A stretch of DNA of 8,445 nt from the NCBI GenBank assembly GCA_902803365.1, contig CADCPU010000271.1, forward strand, positions 1 through 8,445. Reading direction: 5' to 3'. This DNA comes from Oscillospiraceae bacterium. GTDB taxonomy: Bacteria; Bacillota_A; Clostridia; Saccharofermentanales; Saccharofermentanaceae. Of this stretch, positions 1 to 6,810 are shown one piece after another (position 1 is the stretch's first letter; every line of letters starts with the position of its first letter). The position numbers were made by a program, and so were the translations under genes. Under the pieces are notes generated by a model that was given only the letters and a program-made list of their open reading frames with translations, was not told where the DNA came from and searched no databases.

Positions 1-4
1 ACGA

Positions 5-2389
5 TCAGATCTTACAAGCCTTAACGTCCCAGATCTCGTCAGCGTACTCCTGGATGGTACGGTCAGAAGAGAATCTGCCGGAATTGCAGATGTTGATCCA
101 GGCCATCTTAGCCCACTTCATCTCGCTCTTGTAATCCATGTAGATACGATCGCGAGTCTTTCTGTAATCATCGAAGTCACCCAATACATAGTAAGGGTCA
201 CCCGGCTGCCAGTTATCGCCGTAGATGATGCCGTTATAAAGATCACGGAACATGCCTGTGCCTTCATCGTTGAAGGAACCGTCGATCAAACGGTCGAGAG
301 CCTTCTTGAGGCCCGGGATGTTCTCATACTGCCACTTAGGATTGTAGTAAGCCTTTGTAGCAGCCATATCGCCTGCGCGGCAACCGAAGATGTAGATGTT
401 GTCGTTTCCGACAGCCTCTGCGATCTCAACGTTAGCACCGTCCAATGTACCGAGTGTAACAGCACCGTTCATCATGAACTTCATGTTACCCGTACCGGAA
501 GCCTCGAGACCAGCTGTAGAGATCTGCTCGGAGATATCTGCTGCCGGGAAGAGACGCTCACCGTTGGATACGTTGTAGTTCTCGATGAATACGACCTTGA
601 GTCTGCCCTTCATGTCAGGATCGCCGTCAATGAGCTTAGCGATCTCGTTGATGAACTTGATGATAGCCTTAGCACGGAAGTAGCCCGGAGCTGCTTTCGC
701 ACCGAAGATGATCGTTACAGGAGGAAGCGCAAGAGTCGGGTCTTCCTTGATCCTGTCGTAGAGGTTCAGAGCATAGAGAGCGTTAAGAAGCTGTCTCTTG
801 TACTCGTGGAGTCTCTTGATCTGGATATCGAAAACGGAGTTAGGGTTGAGCTCAACGCCGCTCGTCTTCTTGAGGAAGTCAGCATATGCCTTCTTGTTCG
901 CCTTCTTGATGGCGATGACACGCTTCATTACGTCCTTGTCATCCTTATACTTCTCGAGCTTCTTGAGTTCTTCGAGATGTGTTACCCACTTGTCGTTGCC
1001 CAAGAGTTCCGTGAACAAAGCGGAAAGCTCAGGGTTACATGCACGGAGCCATCTTCTAGGTGTAACGCCGTTCGTCTTGTTGGAGAACTTCTCAGGATAG
1101 AGGTTGTACCATTCCTTGAGTGTCTCGTTCTTGAGGATCTCCGTGTGGAGAGCCGCAACGCCGTTAACGGAGTGAGAACCGTAGATAGCCATCCAAGCCA
1201 TCTGTACCTTACCGTCGGAGAGCATGCTCATACGGTCGATCAGGTCGGAATAAACGCCTGCTTCATACATCTGAGCTCTGAACTGGTTGTTGATGCCTTC
1301 AACGATCTCGAAGATACGAGGGAACAGATATCTGAAGATGGAGATGTCCCACTTCTCGAGAGCCTCTGCCATGATGGTGTGGTTCGTGTATGCAAATGTT
1401 GCCTTAACGATCTCCCAAGCGTCTTCCCAACGTACGCCGTTCTCGTCGACGAGGATACGCATGAGCTCAGGGATACCGATAACAGGGTGTGTATCGTTGA
1501 GCTGGATCGAATTGTATTTTGCAAAGTCCTTAAGATCGTCACCGTGAACAGCCTTATATCTTCTGACGATATCCTGCAATGATGCGGATACGAAGAAGTA
1601 CTGCTGTCTTACACGGAGGACCTTACCGTCATATGATGTGTCATTAGGATAAAGGACACGCCAGATGTCGTTTACACGGTTTCTCTGGATAACTGCATCG
1701 TCAAATCTCTGAGAGTTGAAGAGGTTAAAGTCGAACTCTTCTGCAGGCTCTGCCTTCCAAAGTCTCAGGAGGTTGATGTTCTTCGTGCCGTAGCCCGTGA
1801 TCGGGAGGTCACAAGGAACAGCCCAAACGTCCATATCGTTGTAGTGGACCTTGATCTTCTCTGAGAAACGCTGCAATGTGAAAGGATATCCCTTCTCCAT
1901 CCAGCTGTCCGGATGCTCTTTCTGGAAGCCGTTCTCGATAGTCTGACGGAACAGACCGTAACGATACATGATACCGTAACCTGTTACAGGAAGGTTCAAT
2001 GTAGCGCAGGAATCAAGGAAACATGCTGCAAGTCTTCCGAGACCGCCGTTTCCGAGAGCAGGATCTGTCTCTTCTTCGAGAATGTCCGTAAGGTTGTATC
2101 CGAATGAGTCCAATGCCTCTTTTGCCTCATCGTAGATACCTAAGTTTACGAGGTTATTGAGGAGCGATCTTCCTTCAAGGAACTCAGCGGAAAAGTAGTG
2201 TGCCTGTTTCACTTGGCTGTATGCGACACGTGTCTCTTCCCAGTTTTCTGCAATAAGCTCGACAACGCTCTTGGAAAGAGCTGTCCAATAGTCCCTTGGC
2301 TGTGCCTTGTCACTGGTGAAGCCTGTCTCGGCTCTTAAGTGGGCATCGATACGCTCTTTTAACATCTTGCTTGTAACTCTTTTTGCCAT
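5..2389 (-). CDS. glgP: Glycogen/maltodextrin phosphorylase, complete (794 aa)
   Basis: This is a cytoplasmic PLP-dependent alpha-glucan phosphorylase (GT35 family). It releases glucose-1-phosphate from the non-reducing ends of glycogen or maltodextrin using phosphate. Visible family motifs include GNGGLGRLAACFLDS near residues 113-127, LNDTHP at 297-302, NGVTPRRWL at 440-448, RLHEYKRQ at 526-533 and the PLP-lysine block GTGNMKFMMNGA at 632-643, where K637 is the expected Schiff-base lysine. The length is usual for bacterial members. The reading frame stays open for 71 more codons upstream, but that part is AT-rich, resembles no phosphorylase and contains the promoter. I therefore start at ATG 2389 (MAKRVTSK), which gives a normal N-terminus. 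No good Shine-Dalgarno lies directly before this ATG (see the leader hairpin). The gene stands alone on its strand and diverges from the membrane-protein operon. Substrate preference, glycogen or maltodextrin, cannot be read from the sequence. Confidence 0.96.
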   Translation of the reverse strand: MAKRVTSKMLKERIDAHLRAETGFTSDKAQPRDYWTALSKSVVELIAENWEETRVAYSQVKQAHYFSAEFLEGRSLLNNLVNLGIYDEAKEALDSFGYNLTDILEEETDPALGNGGLGRLAACFLDSCATLNLPVTGYGIMYRYGLFRQTIENGFQKEHPDSWMEKGYPFTLQRFSEKIKVHYNDMDVWAVPCDLPITGYGTKNINLLRLWKAEPAEEFDFNLFNSQRFDDAVIQRNRVNDIWRVLYPNDTSYDGKVLRVRQQYFFVSASLQDIVRRYKAVHGDDLKDFAKYNSIQLNDTHPVIGIPELMRILVDENGVRWEDAWEIVKATFAYTNHTIMAEALEKWDISIFRYLFPRIFEIVEGINNQFRAQMYEAGVYSDLIDRMSMLSDGKVQMAWMAIYGSHSVNGVAALHTEILKNETLKEWYNLYPEKFSNKTNGVTPRRWLRACNPELSALFTELLGNDKWVTHLEELKKLEKYKDDKDVMKRVIAIKKANKKAYADFLKKTSGVELNPNSVFDIQIKRLHEYKRQLLNALYALNLYDRIKEDPTLALPPVTIIFGAKAAPGYFRAKAIIKFINEIAKLIDGDPDMKGRLKVVFIENYNVSNGERLFPAADISEQISTAGLEASGTGNMKFMMNGAVTLGTLDGANVEIAEAVGNDNIYIFGCRAGDMAATKAYYNPKWQYENIPGLKKALDRLIDGSFNDEGTGMFRDLYNGIIYGDNWQPGDPYYVLGDFDDYRKTRDRIYMDYKSEMKWAKMAWINICNSGRFSSDRTIQEYADEIWDVKACKI

Positions 2390-2430
2390 AATACTCTGAC
2401 GCTTTTTACAAGATCTGCGTCTCCCCCTCA
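2390..2430 (-). promoter_or_regulatory. glgP leader: displaced Shine-Dalgarno and small hairpin
   Basis: The only strong purine-rich ribosome-binding sequence upstream of glgP is GAGGGGGAG at 2429-2421, about 31 nt from the ATG, which is too far for normal use. Between them GACGC (2421-2417) can pair with GCGTC (2402-2398) around a 14-nt loop. If that stem forms, the distance from the purine run (ending at 2422) to the ATG falls to about 8 nt, a normal spacing. Near the ATG itself there is only a weak GAG at 2396-2394. An ATG directly followed by TGA (2433-2428) precedes the purine run. The stem is short, so this is a suggestion. Confidence 0.35.
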
Positions 2431-2451
2431 CATAATAATAATACAAGATTA

Positions 2452-2481
2452 ATTTTAACAGTTTGAAAGTGAAATGGTCAA
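2452..2481 (-). promoter_or_regulatory. Sigma-70-type promoter for glgP (extended -10)
   Basis: Read on the minus strand there is a -35 box TTGACC (2481-2476), an 18-bp spacer and a -10 box TAAAAT (2457-2452), each matching consensus at five of six positions. The -10 is preceded by TG plus one base, giving TGTTAAAAT, an extended -10 element. Transcription would start near 2445, leaving a leader of about 55 nt before the glgP ATG. Predicted from sequence only. Confidence 0.6.
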
Positions 2482-2504
2482 TTTCAATATCTGAATAACG
2501 GACT

Positions 2505-2530
2505 AAATAATAACATAACACTAAGTTATT
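2505..2530. promoter_or_regulatory. Imperfect AT-rich inverted repeat between the divergent promoters
   Basis: AATAAC (2509-2514) and GTTATT (2525-2530) form an inverted repeat with a 10-bp gap, extending imperfectly outward. AATAAC also occurs at 2494-2499. The repeat sits in the 59-bp space between the two -35 boxes, where a shared regulator could bind. In DNA this AT-rich such a repeat can easily arise by chance, so this is only a candidate operator. Confidence 0.2.
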
Positions 2531-2540
2531 TATTGTCATT

Positions 2541-2569
2541 CTGACAAGAGATTTACATAATCTTAAAAT
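2541..2569 (+). promoter_or_regulatory. Sigma-70-type promoter for the membrane-protein operon
   Basis: On the plus strand there is a -35 box CTGACA (2541-2546), a 17-bp spacer and a -10 box TAAAAT (2564-2569), each matching consensus at five of six positions with ideal spacing. The predicted start near 2576 leaves a leader of about 88 nt before the ATG at 2665. A second AT-rich candidate, TTGAAT (2605) with TATATT (2623), has too short a spacer to be preferred. Confidence 0.6.
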
Positions 2570-2654
2570 TTCTTTTACCGAGTAAAACATGCCATTAGTC
2601 AAGATTGAATATTACTTATTTATATATTAAACTCTTTAAAGCAAAGAATTGTTC

Positions 2655-2659
2655 GGAGG
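2655..2659 (+). promoter_or_regulatory. Shine-Dalgarno GGAGG that sets the prepilin-peptidase-like start
   Basis: A perfect GGAGG lies 5 nt before the ATG at 2665. It decides between this start and an in-frame TTG at 2605, which has no ribosome-binding site and would add 20 residues of AT-rich leader. Confidence 0.85.
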
Positions 2660-2664
2660 CAAAA

Positions 2665-3549
2665 ATGTACAGTTTCATATACTTGATCATAGCCGTGATC
2701 CTGGGCTTTGCAATGGGGATCCTTTTGACTTATCTCTTCAAAGTCTTACCGGAGAAATGGCTTCAGGACTATGATTACGATCCCAAGGCGGAAAACTTCA
2801 GACCCGCCAAGCGTATGAAGATCGTACCTCACGGACTTTGGGCAGGTCTTTTCTGCGCTTTGTTCTATGCTGTCGCACTCTGGTTTGCACCCGAGATGAT
2901 CTCTGATATGTACATTCTTCGCCTTCTGGCGATATTCTTTGTTGTTCCTGTCCTCTTCCTTGTCCTCATATCGGATAAGCTCAACAGGATCATCCCTGAC
3001 GAATTCTGGATCTTTATCCTTCTGTGCGGCTTCCTGCTCCTCGCATCCGATTATGTCGAGAGAGCTTACTTCTTCTCAGAAGATGCCAAGTGGTACCTGC
3101 CTCTCATAAACAGGCTCGGAGCCGCTATCGGCGGTGCACTTGTCCTCTTCCTTATCGGATTCATATCCGAATTCTTCACACAGAGGACCGCTATGGGCCA
3201 GGGCGATATGAAGCTTCTCTGCGCTTGCGGTATGGTGACCGGAATCTACGGTATCGTCGTCCTCATCTATGTAGCGGTAATACTTGCCGTATTCTTTGCG
3301 ATCCCTCTCCTTATCAAAAAGCAGAAGAGACTCAAGGAAGAGAAACTCTATGTCGAGATGGCGGAGAATAAGATCCTCGCTCAGCTCGAACTCAAAAAGA
3401 AAAAAGAAGCAATGCACTTTGCAGATGACCCGGATTATCTGGCTTTCGGACCGTTCCTTGCCATCGGCGCAGGTGTCTTCCTCACGATGGAACCGTTCTT
3501 CTTCGAGAAGATGTACGATACCATCTGGATGTTGGGACTATACTTTTAA
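2665..3549 (+). CDS. A24-family prepilin-peptidase-like intramembrane aspartic protease (294 aa)
   Basis: This is a multi-pass membrane protein of the type IV prepilin peptidase family (A24; PilD/TadV/CpaA-like). These enzymes cleave the leader of type IV pilin-like proteins at the cytoplasmic face of the membrane. Both signatures are present. One is the first catalytic aspartate region SDKLNRIIPD, with D104 as the likely catalytic residue and IPD at 110-112. The other is the GxGD motif GQGDMKL, with G178, G180 and catalytic D181. The C-terminal FGPFLAIGAG (261-270) is also typical. Hydrophobic segments lie at about 3-27, 57-77, 84-103, 113-130, 150-170, 188-216 and 259-280. The N-terminal methyltransferase part lacks the paired CxxC zinc motifs of full-length PilD, so N-methylation is doubtful. 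A charged, Lys/Glu-rich loop at about 217-256 is longer than usual. It is the first gene of a three-gene operon. No pilin or pilus-assembly gene is visible, so the substrate is unknown. Confidence 0.88.
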   Translation: MYSFIYLIIAVILGFAMGILLTYLFKVLPEKWLQDYDYDPKAENFRPAKRMKIVPHGLWAGLFCALFYAVALWFAPEMISDMYILRLLAIFFVVPVLFLVLISDKLNRIIPDEFWIFILLCGFLLLASDYVERAYFFSEDAKWYLPLINRLGAAIGGALVLFLIGFISEFFTQRTAMGQGDMKLLCACGMVTGIYGIVVLIYVAVILAVFFAIPLLIKKQKRLKEEKLYVEMAENKILAQLELKKKKEAMHFADDPDYLAFGPFLAIGAGVFLTMEPFFFEKMYDTIWMLGLYF

Positions 3550-3564
3550 GGAACGGAACTGCTA

Positions 3565-4572
3565 ATGAACCTCAAGATACCAGCAAGGATAATAAAGAAT
3601 CACTTCGGATTTCCGAGGACTATCAACTGGGGATATTCTCTTTTGATATGCTCGGTAGGAACTCTCCTGACGTTTTTCCTCAGGAATTTCCTCTCCAAGC
3701 TCGAATCTTTCCCTTCGATAACTTCGCTTGTCGGCTATTCGGTGATACAGCCGTCCCTTGTCGTACTCGCGCTCCTGCTTCCTACATGTTCGCTCTTTAT
3801 CGAGCGCAAGAGAAGTTCAAGCGACCTAATCGTCGATTCCATCGGTTCTTTCTCGGGTATCGGACCACTCATCCTCTCGTTCATATCGGGAATCGGTCTG
3901 ATGCTCATCAGGGTACCTCTCCATAACCTCTCGGTATGGCTCTGGCTCAGGATCGGAAGGACTCCGGTATTCCCTGCTTTCTTCTACGTTAACGACGGCG
4001 GATCCAAGATGGAGAAGTGGCTGGGTTTCGTATCCGGCACGATAATCCCGGCTCTCGGCGTATCATTGTTCTTTACCGGCCTTATGTGGGCATGTTTTTC
4101 GAAGCGCGAGAAAAAGATCGCTTCTTTGATCATTGCGGTCTCCTATGCGATCTTCTCTCTGAACTTCTATGATTTCCTGCCGCTCTTTATCATCGCTCTC
4201 TGGCTTTGTTTCCTGAGAGATACGGCGGGACACGTTTTCGCGCCCTTCCTGGCGCTCACGGGCTCAGGACTTACGTCGATGTTCTTTGACAGATTCGTCA
4301 AGGAAGTGGACATCACGATGGTCCAGGTCTATTCCGATATCGATTCGACGTACTTTTATTCGTCGCTTCCGGCTTTCCTGGTCGGATTGATCCTTCTTAT
4401 GTTCTTCGCCAAGTCCCTGAACGAATTCAGGGAATCATACTACACTGATTTTACGGTGAACGAAGAAGGCGAAGAGAAGAGATATCTTGCAAAAGGCATC
4501 AACATCGCACTCATATGTGCGTTGATAATATTCATGGTATTATGGGTACTGGTACTTAAAGGAGACAGATAA
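3565..4572 (+). CDS. Multi-pass membrane protein, CPBP/Abi-protease-like but lacking the catalytic residues (335 aa)
   Basis: This is a hydrophobic protein with about eight membrane segments and no easily recognised active site. By eye, residues 160-235 follow the order of the CPBP (CAAX protease/bacteriocin-processing, Abi) core. VSLFFTGLM (166-174) fits where an active enzyme has EE-x-x-FRG. YAIFSLN (194-200) fits the FxxxH block. FLRDTAG (216-222) followed by APFLALTGSG (226-235) fits the RxxTG and HxxxN block. At each position the metal-binding or catalytic residue is replaced (Glu-Glu by V-S, Arg by T171, His by S198, the last His and Asn by L231 and G235). If the alignment is right, this is a pseudoprotease. 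A further membrane segment lies near the C-terminus (312-331), after a charged stretch (284-310). It starts 15 bp after the upstream stop, with AAGGA at 3548-3552 as a probable ribosome-binding site, and its stop overlaps the next start. Existence of the gene is secure; the family is inferred. Confidence 0.8.
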   Translation: MNLKIPARIIKNHFGFPRTINWGYSLLICSVGTLLTFFLRNFLSKLESFPSITSLVGYSVIQPSLVVLALLLPTCSLFIERKRSSSDLIVDSIGSFSGIGPLILSFISGIGLMLIRVPLHNLSVWLWLRIGRTPVFPAFFYVNDGGSKMEKWLGFVSGTIIPALGVSLFFTGLMWACFSKREKKIASLIIAVSYAIFSLNFYDFLPLFIIALWLCFLRDTAGHVFAPFLALTGSGLTSMFFDRFVKEVDITMVQVYSDIDSTYFYSSLPAFLVGLILLMFFAKSLNEFRESYYTDFTVNEEGEEKRYLAKGINIALICALIIFMVLWVLVLKGDR

Positions 4573-4574
4573 TG
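4558..4574 (+). promoter_or_regulatory. Shine-Dalgarno and TAATG stop-start overlap
   Basis: AAAGGAG (4558-4564) lies inside the end of the CPBP-like gene, 7 nt before the ATG at 4572. The TAA stop of the upstream gene and the ATG share one base (TAATG, 4570-4574). This arrangement suggests translational coupling of the two membrane proteins. Confidence 0.8.
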
Positions 4575-5861
4575 ACAAACGAAGAACGTTACAACAGAGA
4601 CAAAGCCTCAGTCATAAGCATGATAAAGTACATCCTTATCACGCTTATCGGAATAGTGGTGATATACCTTTTCTCGAAGTTCGCGGTAATGATGATCCCG
4701 TTCTTGATAGGTTTCATCCTCGCCAAGTGCAGCTTCGCGATATCGGCACCGATGATCAGGCATCACGAAAAGAAGAGCAGACCTCTTCCGAAGCCCGTCA
4801 AGAAGGTAGAAAACCAGGAAAGATCTCTTCTTGCACGCATCATCAAGCCTGAGGCACCTGCTGAGCCAAAGTCTTTTGCAGTACGTGTATCGATACTCGT
4901 ATACGTCCTGCTCCTTATCTTCACCTTTGTAGCATGTGCGGTAGCTATCCTTCTGTTGCTGTCACAGGGCAACAAGCTCCTCATCTCTTTGAGTAAGCTT
5001 ACCGATTCGTTTGGTGAAGGCATGTTTGATCTGTCACTGCTTGATTCTCTCGCTTCCGAAAACGGAGGATTCCTCCCTCTCAACATCGTAGAGATCATCA
5101 AGGATAACGTCATCAACATGGCAAACAGCCTGTTAAAGCAGATACCTACATTCCTCTCAGCCGTTATTACCGCTGTCTGGAACTTTGTCGGAAGCCTTCC
5201 TATGATCATCTTCTCGATCATCTGCGTTATCTTGAGCGGCTACTACTTCATCAACGACGGACATGAAGTTACGAAGTTCTACCTTAAGAACGTTCCCAAT
5301 AAGTCATTCAGGAAGAAGTCATTGTCCCTCATCAACGATCTGTCAAAGACACTCTTCAGGGTCATCGGCGGATATATGCTCCTTCTTGTCGTCACATCTG
5401 TTGAAGCCTGGATCGTTCTCTCGCTCTCACACGTTGATTACGCAGTCATCCTCGCTCTCATCACCGGCGCGATCGACTTCCTCCCTGTCCTCGGAATATC
5501 AGCTACGATGATCCCTGTGTGTATCTACTGCTTCTTCCACGGCAACTACACGGCGATCGTCATCATCATAATCGGTATGGCCGTCATGACAGTCATCAGA
5601 CGTGTACTCGAGCCTATCGTACTCGGTAAGACAATGAAGCTCCATCCGCTCCTCATGCTCATCGCTATGGTAATCGGCGTATATGTATGGGGTCCTATCG
5701 GATTCCTTCTCGGACCTACGGTCATGATCATCGTTGTTCAGTCAGCGAAGGTATTTGAGATCGACAAAAAACTCTTGGCATTTCTGTCAAGAGTCTTGCA
5801 CAAGTTTATGGCTCCGGAAGAATCGGATGATAATGAAAAAAGATCAAAGGTCAAGGCTTAA
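4572..5861 (+). CDS. AI-2E family (PerM/YtvI-like) membrane permease (429 aa)
   Basis: This is a polytopic membrane protein of the AI-2E transporter family (PF01594 type). The family includes TqsA of E. coli, the sporulation protein YtvI of Bacillus and proteins reported as ion antiporters. The diagnostic C-terminal half is clear: DFLPVLG at 302-308, RRVLEPIVLGKTMKLHPLL at 343-361, then a glycine-rich GVYVWGPIGFLLGP stretch at 369-382. Hydrophobic segments lie near 18-58, 105-131, 192-225, 266-285, 289-322, 327-341 and 360-392. Between the first hydrophobic region and 105 lies a hydrophilic, Lys/Pro-rich insert of about 40 residues (62-104), and the C-terminal tail (about 412-429) is highly charged. 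The family has several reported substrates, so autoinducer-2, ions or a sporulation role cannot be told apart here. It is the last gene of the operon; its stop codon lies in the loop of the terminator hairpin. Confidence 0.9.
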   Translation: MTNEERYNRDKASVISMIKYILITLIGIVVIYLFSKFAVMMIPFLIGFILAKCSFAISAPMIRHHEKKSRPLPKPVKKVENQERSLLARIIKPEAPAEPKSFAVRVSILVYVLLLIFTFVACAVAILLLLSQGNKLLISLSKLTDSFGEGMFDLSLLDSLASENGGFLPLNIVEIIKDNVINMANSLLKQIPTFLSAVITAVWNFVGSLPMIIFSIICVILSGYYFINDGHEVTKFYLKNVPNKSFRKKSLSLINDLSKTLFRVIGGYMLLLVVTSVEAWIVLSLSHVDYAVILALITGAIDFLPVLGISATMIPVCIYCFFHGNYTAIVIIIIGMAVMTVIRRVLEPIVLGKTMKLHPLLMLIAMVIGVYVWGPIGFLLGPTVMIIVVQSAKVFEIDKKLLAFLSRVLHKFMAPEESDDNEKRSKVKA

Positions 5862-5878
5862 AGCCTTGATCTTTTTTT
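5836..5878. terminator. Shared convergent (bidirectional) intrinsic terminator
   Basis: TCAAGGC (5851-5857) pairs with GCCTTGA (5863-5869) around the loop TTAAA. The stem extends outward through a G-T wobble to AAAG/CTTT and is followed by seven Ts (5872-5878), an intrinsic terminator for the plus-strand operon. A competing longer pairing joins AAAAAAGATCAA (5836-5847) with TTGATCTTTTTT (5866-5877). On the minus strand the A-run at 5836-5841 becomes a U-tract after the hairpin, so the element can also end trxB transcripts. Only 15 bp separate the two stop codons, and the element overlaps both coding ends. Confidence 0.85.
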
Positions 5879-6794
5879 ATCCCAAATGAGTAAGGATATC
5901 ACAAGCAGCAACTGCAGATACTGCTCCGTCTGCTGCGGCCGTTGTAAGCTGTCTTAAAGTCTTAGTCCTGCCGTCACCTGCAGCAAAGATACCCGGTACG
6001 TTTGTCTTACAATCTTCACCTGCAATGATATAGCCTGCTTCGTCGCAGTTAACGAGTGAAGTAAAAGGTCCGTTTGAAGGAACCTGACCGATAGCTACAA
6101 AGAGCGCATCTGTTGCGATGTCGCGTTCACCAGAAGTTACGGTATCCTTGACGACAATGCCTTCAAGATGCTTCTCACCCTTGAGTTCCTTGACCGTGCT
6201 GTTAAGTACGAGCTCGATATTATCCTTGCTCTTTACGATATCAACGAGTGCCTGCTCGCCTCTGAAAGCATCCCTTCTGTGGATGAGGTAAACCTTTGAA
6301 GCCAGAGCAGACAGATAGATAGCATCTTCAAGAGCCGTATTACCGCCGCCGTTTACCGCAACGGTCTTGCCCTTAAAGAAAGCACCGTCGCATGTAGCGC
6401 AGTAAGATACTCCTCTTCCCGTGAACTTTTCTTCAAGCGGGATGCCAAGGTGGCGGTTCTTGGCGCCGCACGCCAGGATCACGGTCCTGCCCTCACAAGT
6501 CTTGCCGAACTCGGTCGTGAGCTTAAATCCGTTTTCGACATCGCCTTCGATGCTTACGATCTTGTCATAGACAAAGTCGGCACCGAGAGCAATAGCCTGC
6601 TCGTAAAGATCTGTCGCAAACTTGTAACCCGATACGTTCTTGATGCCCGGATAGTTCTCGATCTCCGGTGTATTGATGATCTGGCCGCCGTATGTCTCTG
6701 ATTCATAGATAACGACGTTCTTGCCTGCGCGCCTTCCGTAGATGGCAGCCGTGAGGCCTGCTGTTCCTGCGCCTACGATAATGATGTCATACAT
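5877..6794 (-). CDS. trxB: NADPH-dependent thioredoxin reductase (305 aa)
   Basis: This cytoplasmic FAD enzyme transfers electrons from NADPH to thioredoxin, keeping protein thiols reduced. The order of motifs is that of low-molecular-weight TrxB. An FAD-binding GAGTAG lies at 8-13. The redox-active CATC is at 132-135 within SYCATCDGAFF. The second dinucleotide fold has GGGNTALE at 149-156, and HRRDAFR at 172-178 is the NADPH-phosphate-binding signature. The C-terminal FAD motif TNVPGIFAAGD is at 264-274, followed by RQLTTAAADGAVSA at 281-294. The HRRxxxR motif argues against the flavin- or ferredoxin-dependent variants found in some clostridia. The length is typical. A Shine-Dalgarno AGAGGGG lies 9 nt before the ATG and inside the end of the upstream ABC gene, only 6 nt away, so the two are probably one operon. 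No thioredoxin gene is visible. Confidence 0.96.
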   Translation of the reverse strand: MYDIIIVGAGTAGLTAAIYGRRAGKNVVIYESETYGGQIINTPEIENYPGIKNVSGYKFATDLYEQAIALGADFVYDKIVSIEGDVENGFKLTTEFGKTCEGRTVILACGAKNRHLGIPLEEKFTGRGVSYCATCDGAFFKGKTVAVNGGGNTALEDAIYLSALASKVYLIHRRDAFRGEQALVDIVKSKDNIELVLNSTVKELKGEKHLEGIVVKDTVTSGERDIATDALFVAIGQVPSNGPFTSLVNCDEAGYIIAGEDCKTNVPGIFAAGDGRTKTLRQLTTAAADGAVSAVAACDILTHLG

Positions 6795-6810
6795 AATGAA
6801 TCACCCCTCT
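6795..6810 (-). promoter_or_regulatory. trxB Shine-Dalgarno embedded in the end of the ABC gene
   Basis: On the minus strand AGAGGGG (6810-6804) covers the last two sense codons of the ABC exporter and abuts its TGA stop (6803-6801), 9 nt before the trxB ATG. Ribosomes finishing the ABC protein would terminate next to the trxB start, consistent with coupling. Confidence 0.8.

Noticed and set aside
806..1582. 258-codon open frame antisense to glgP
   Set aside because: It lies wholly inside a well-supported gene, has no recognisable domain and looks like a codon-bias shadow.
2390..2602. N-terminal extension of glgP by 71 codons in an open frame
   Set aside because: The added residues are Leu/Tyr-rich translations of AT-rich intergenic DNA, resemble no phosphorylase, and overlap both the predicted glgP promoter and the opposite-strand promoter.
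2605..2664. TTG start giving 20 extra residues on the prepilin-peptidase-like protein
   Set aside because: It has no ribosome-binding site, whereas ATG 2665 has a perfect GGAGG 5 nt upstream and begins directly at the first membrane segment.
4763..5221. 152-codon open frame antisense to the AI-2E gene
   Set aside because: Low-complexity Arg/Ser-rich translation inside a clear gene; no independent support.
6330..6355. GGGNTA in TrxB as an altered nucleotide-binding motif
   Set aside because: Asn at this place also occurs in well-known thioredoxin reductases such as that of E. coli, so it is not unusual.
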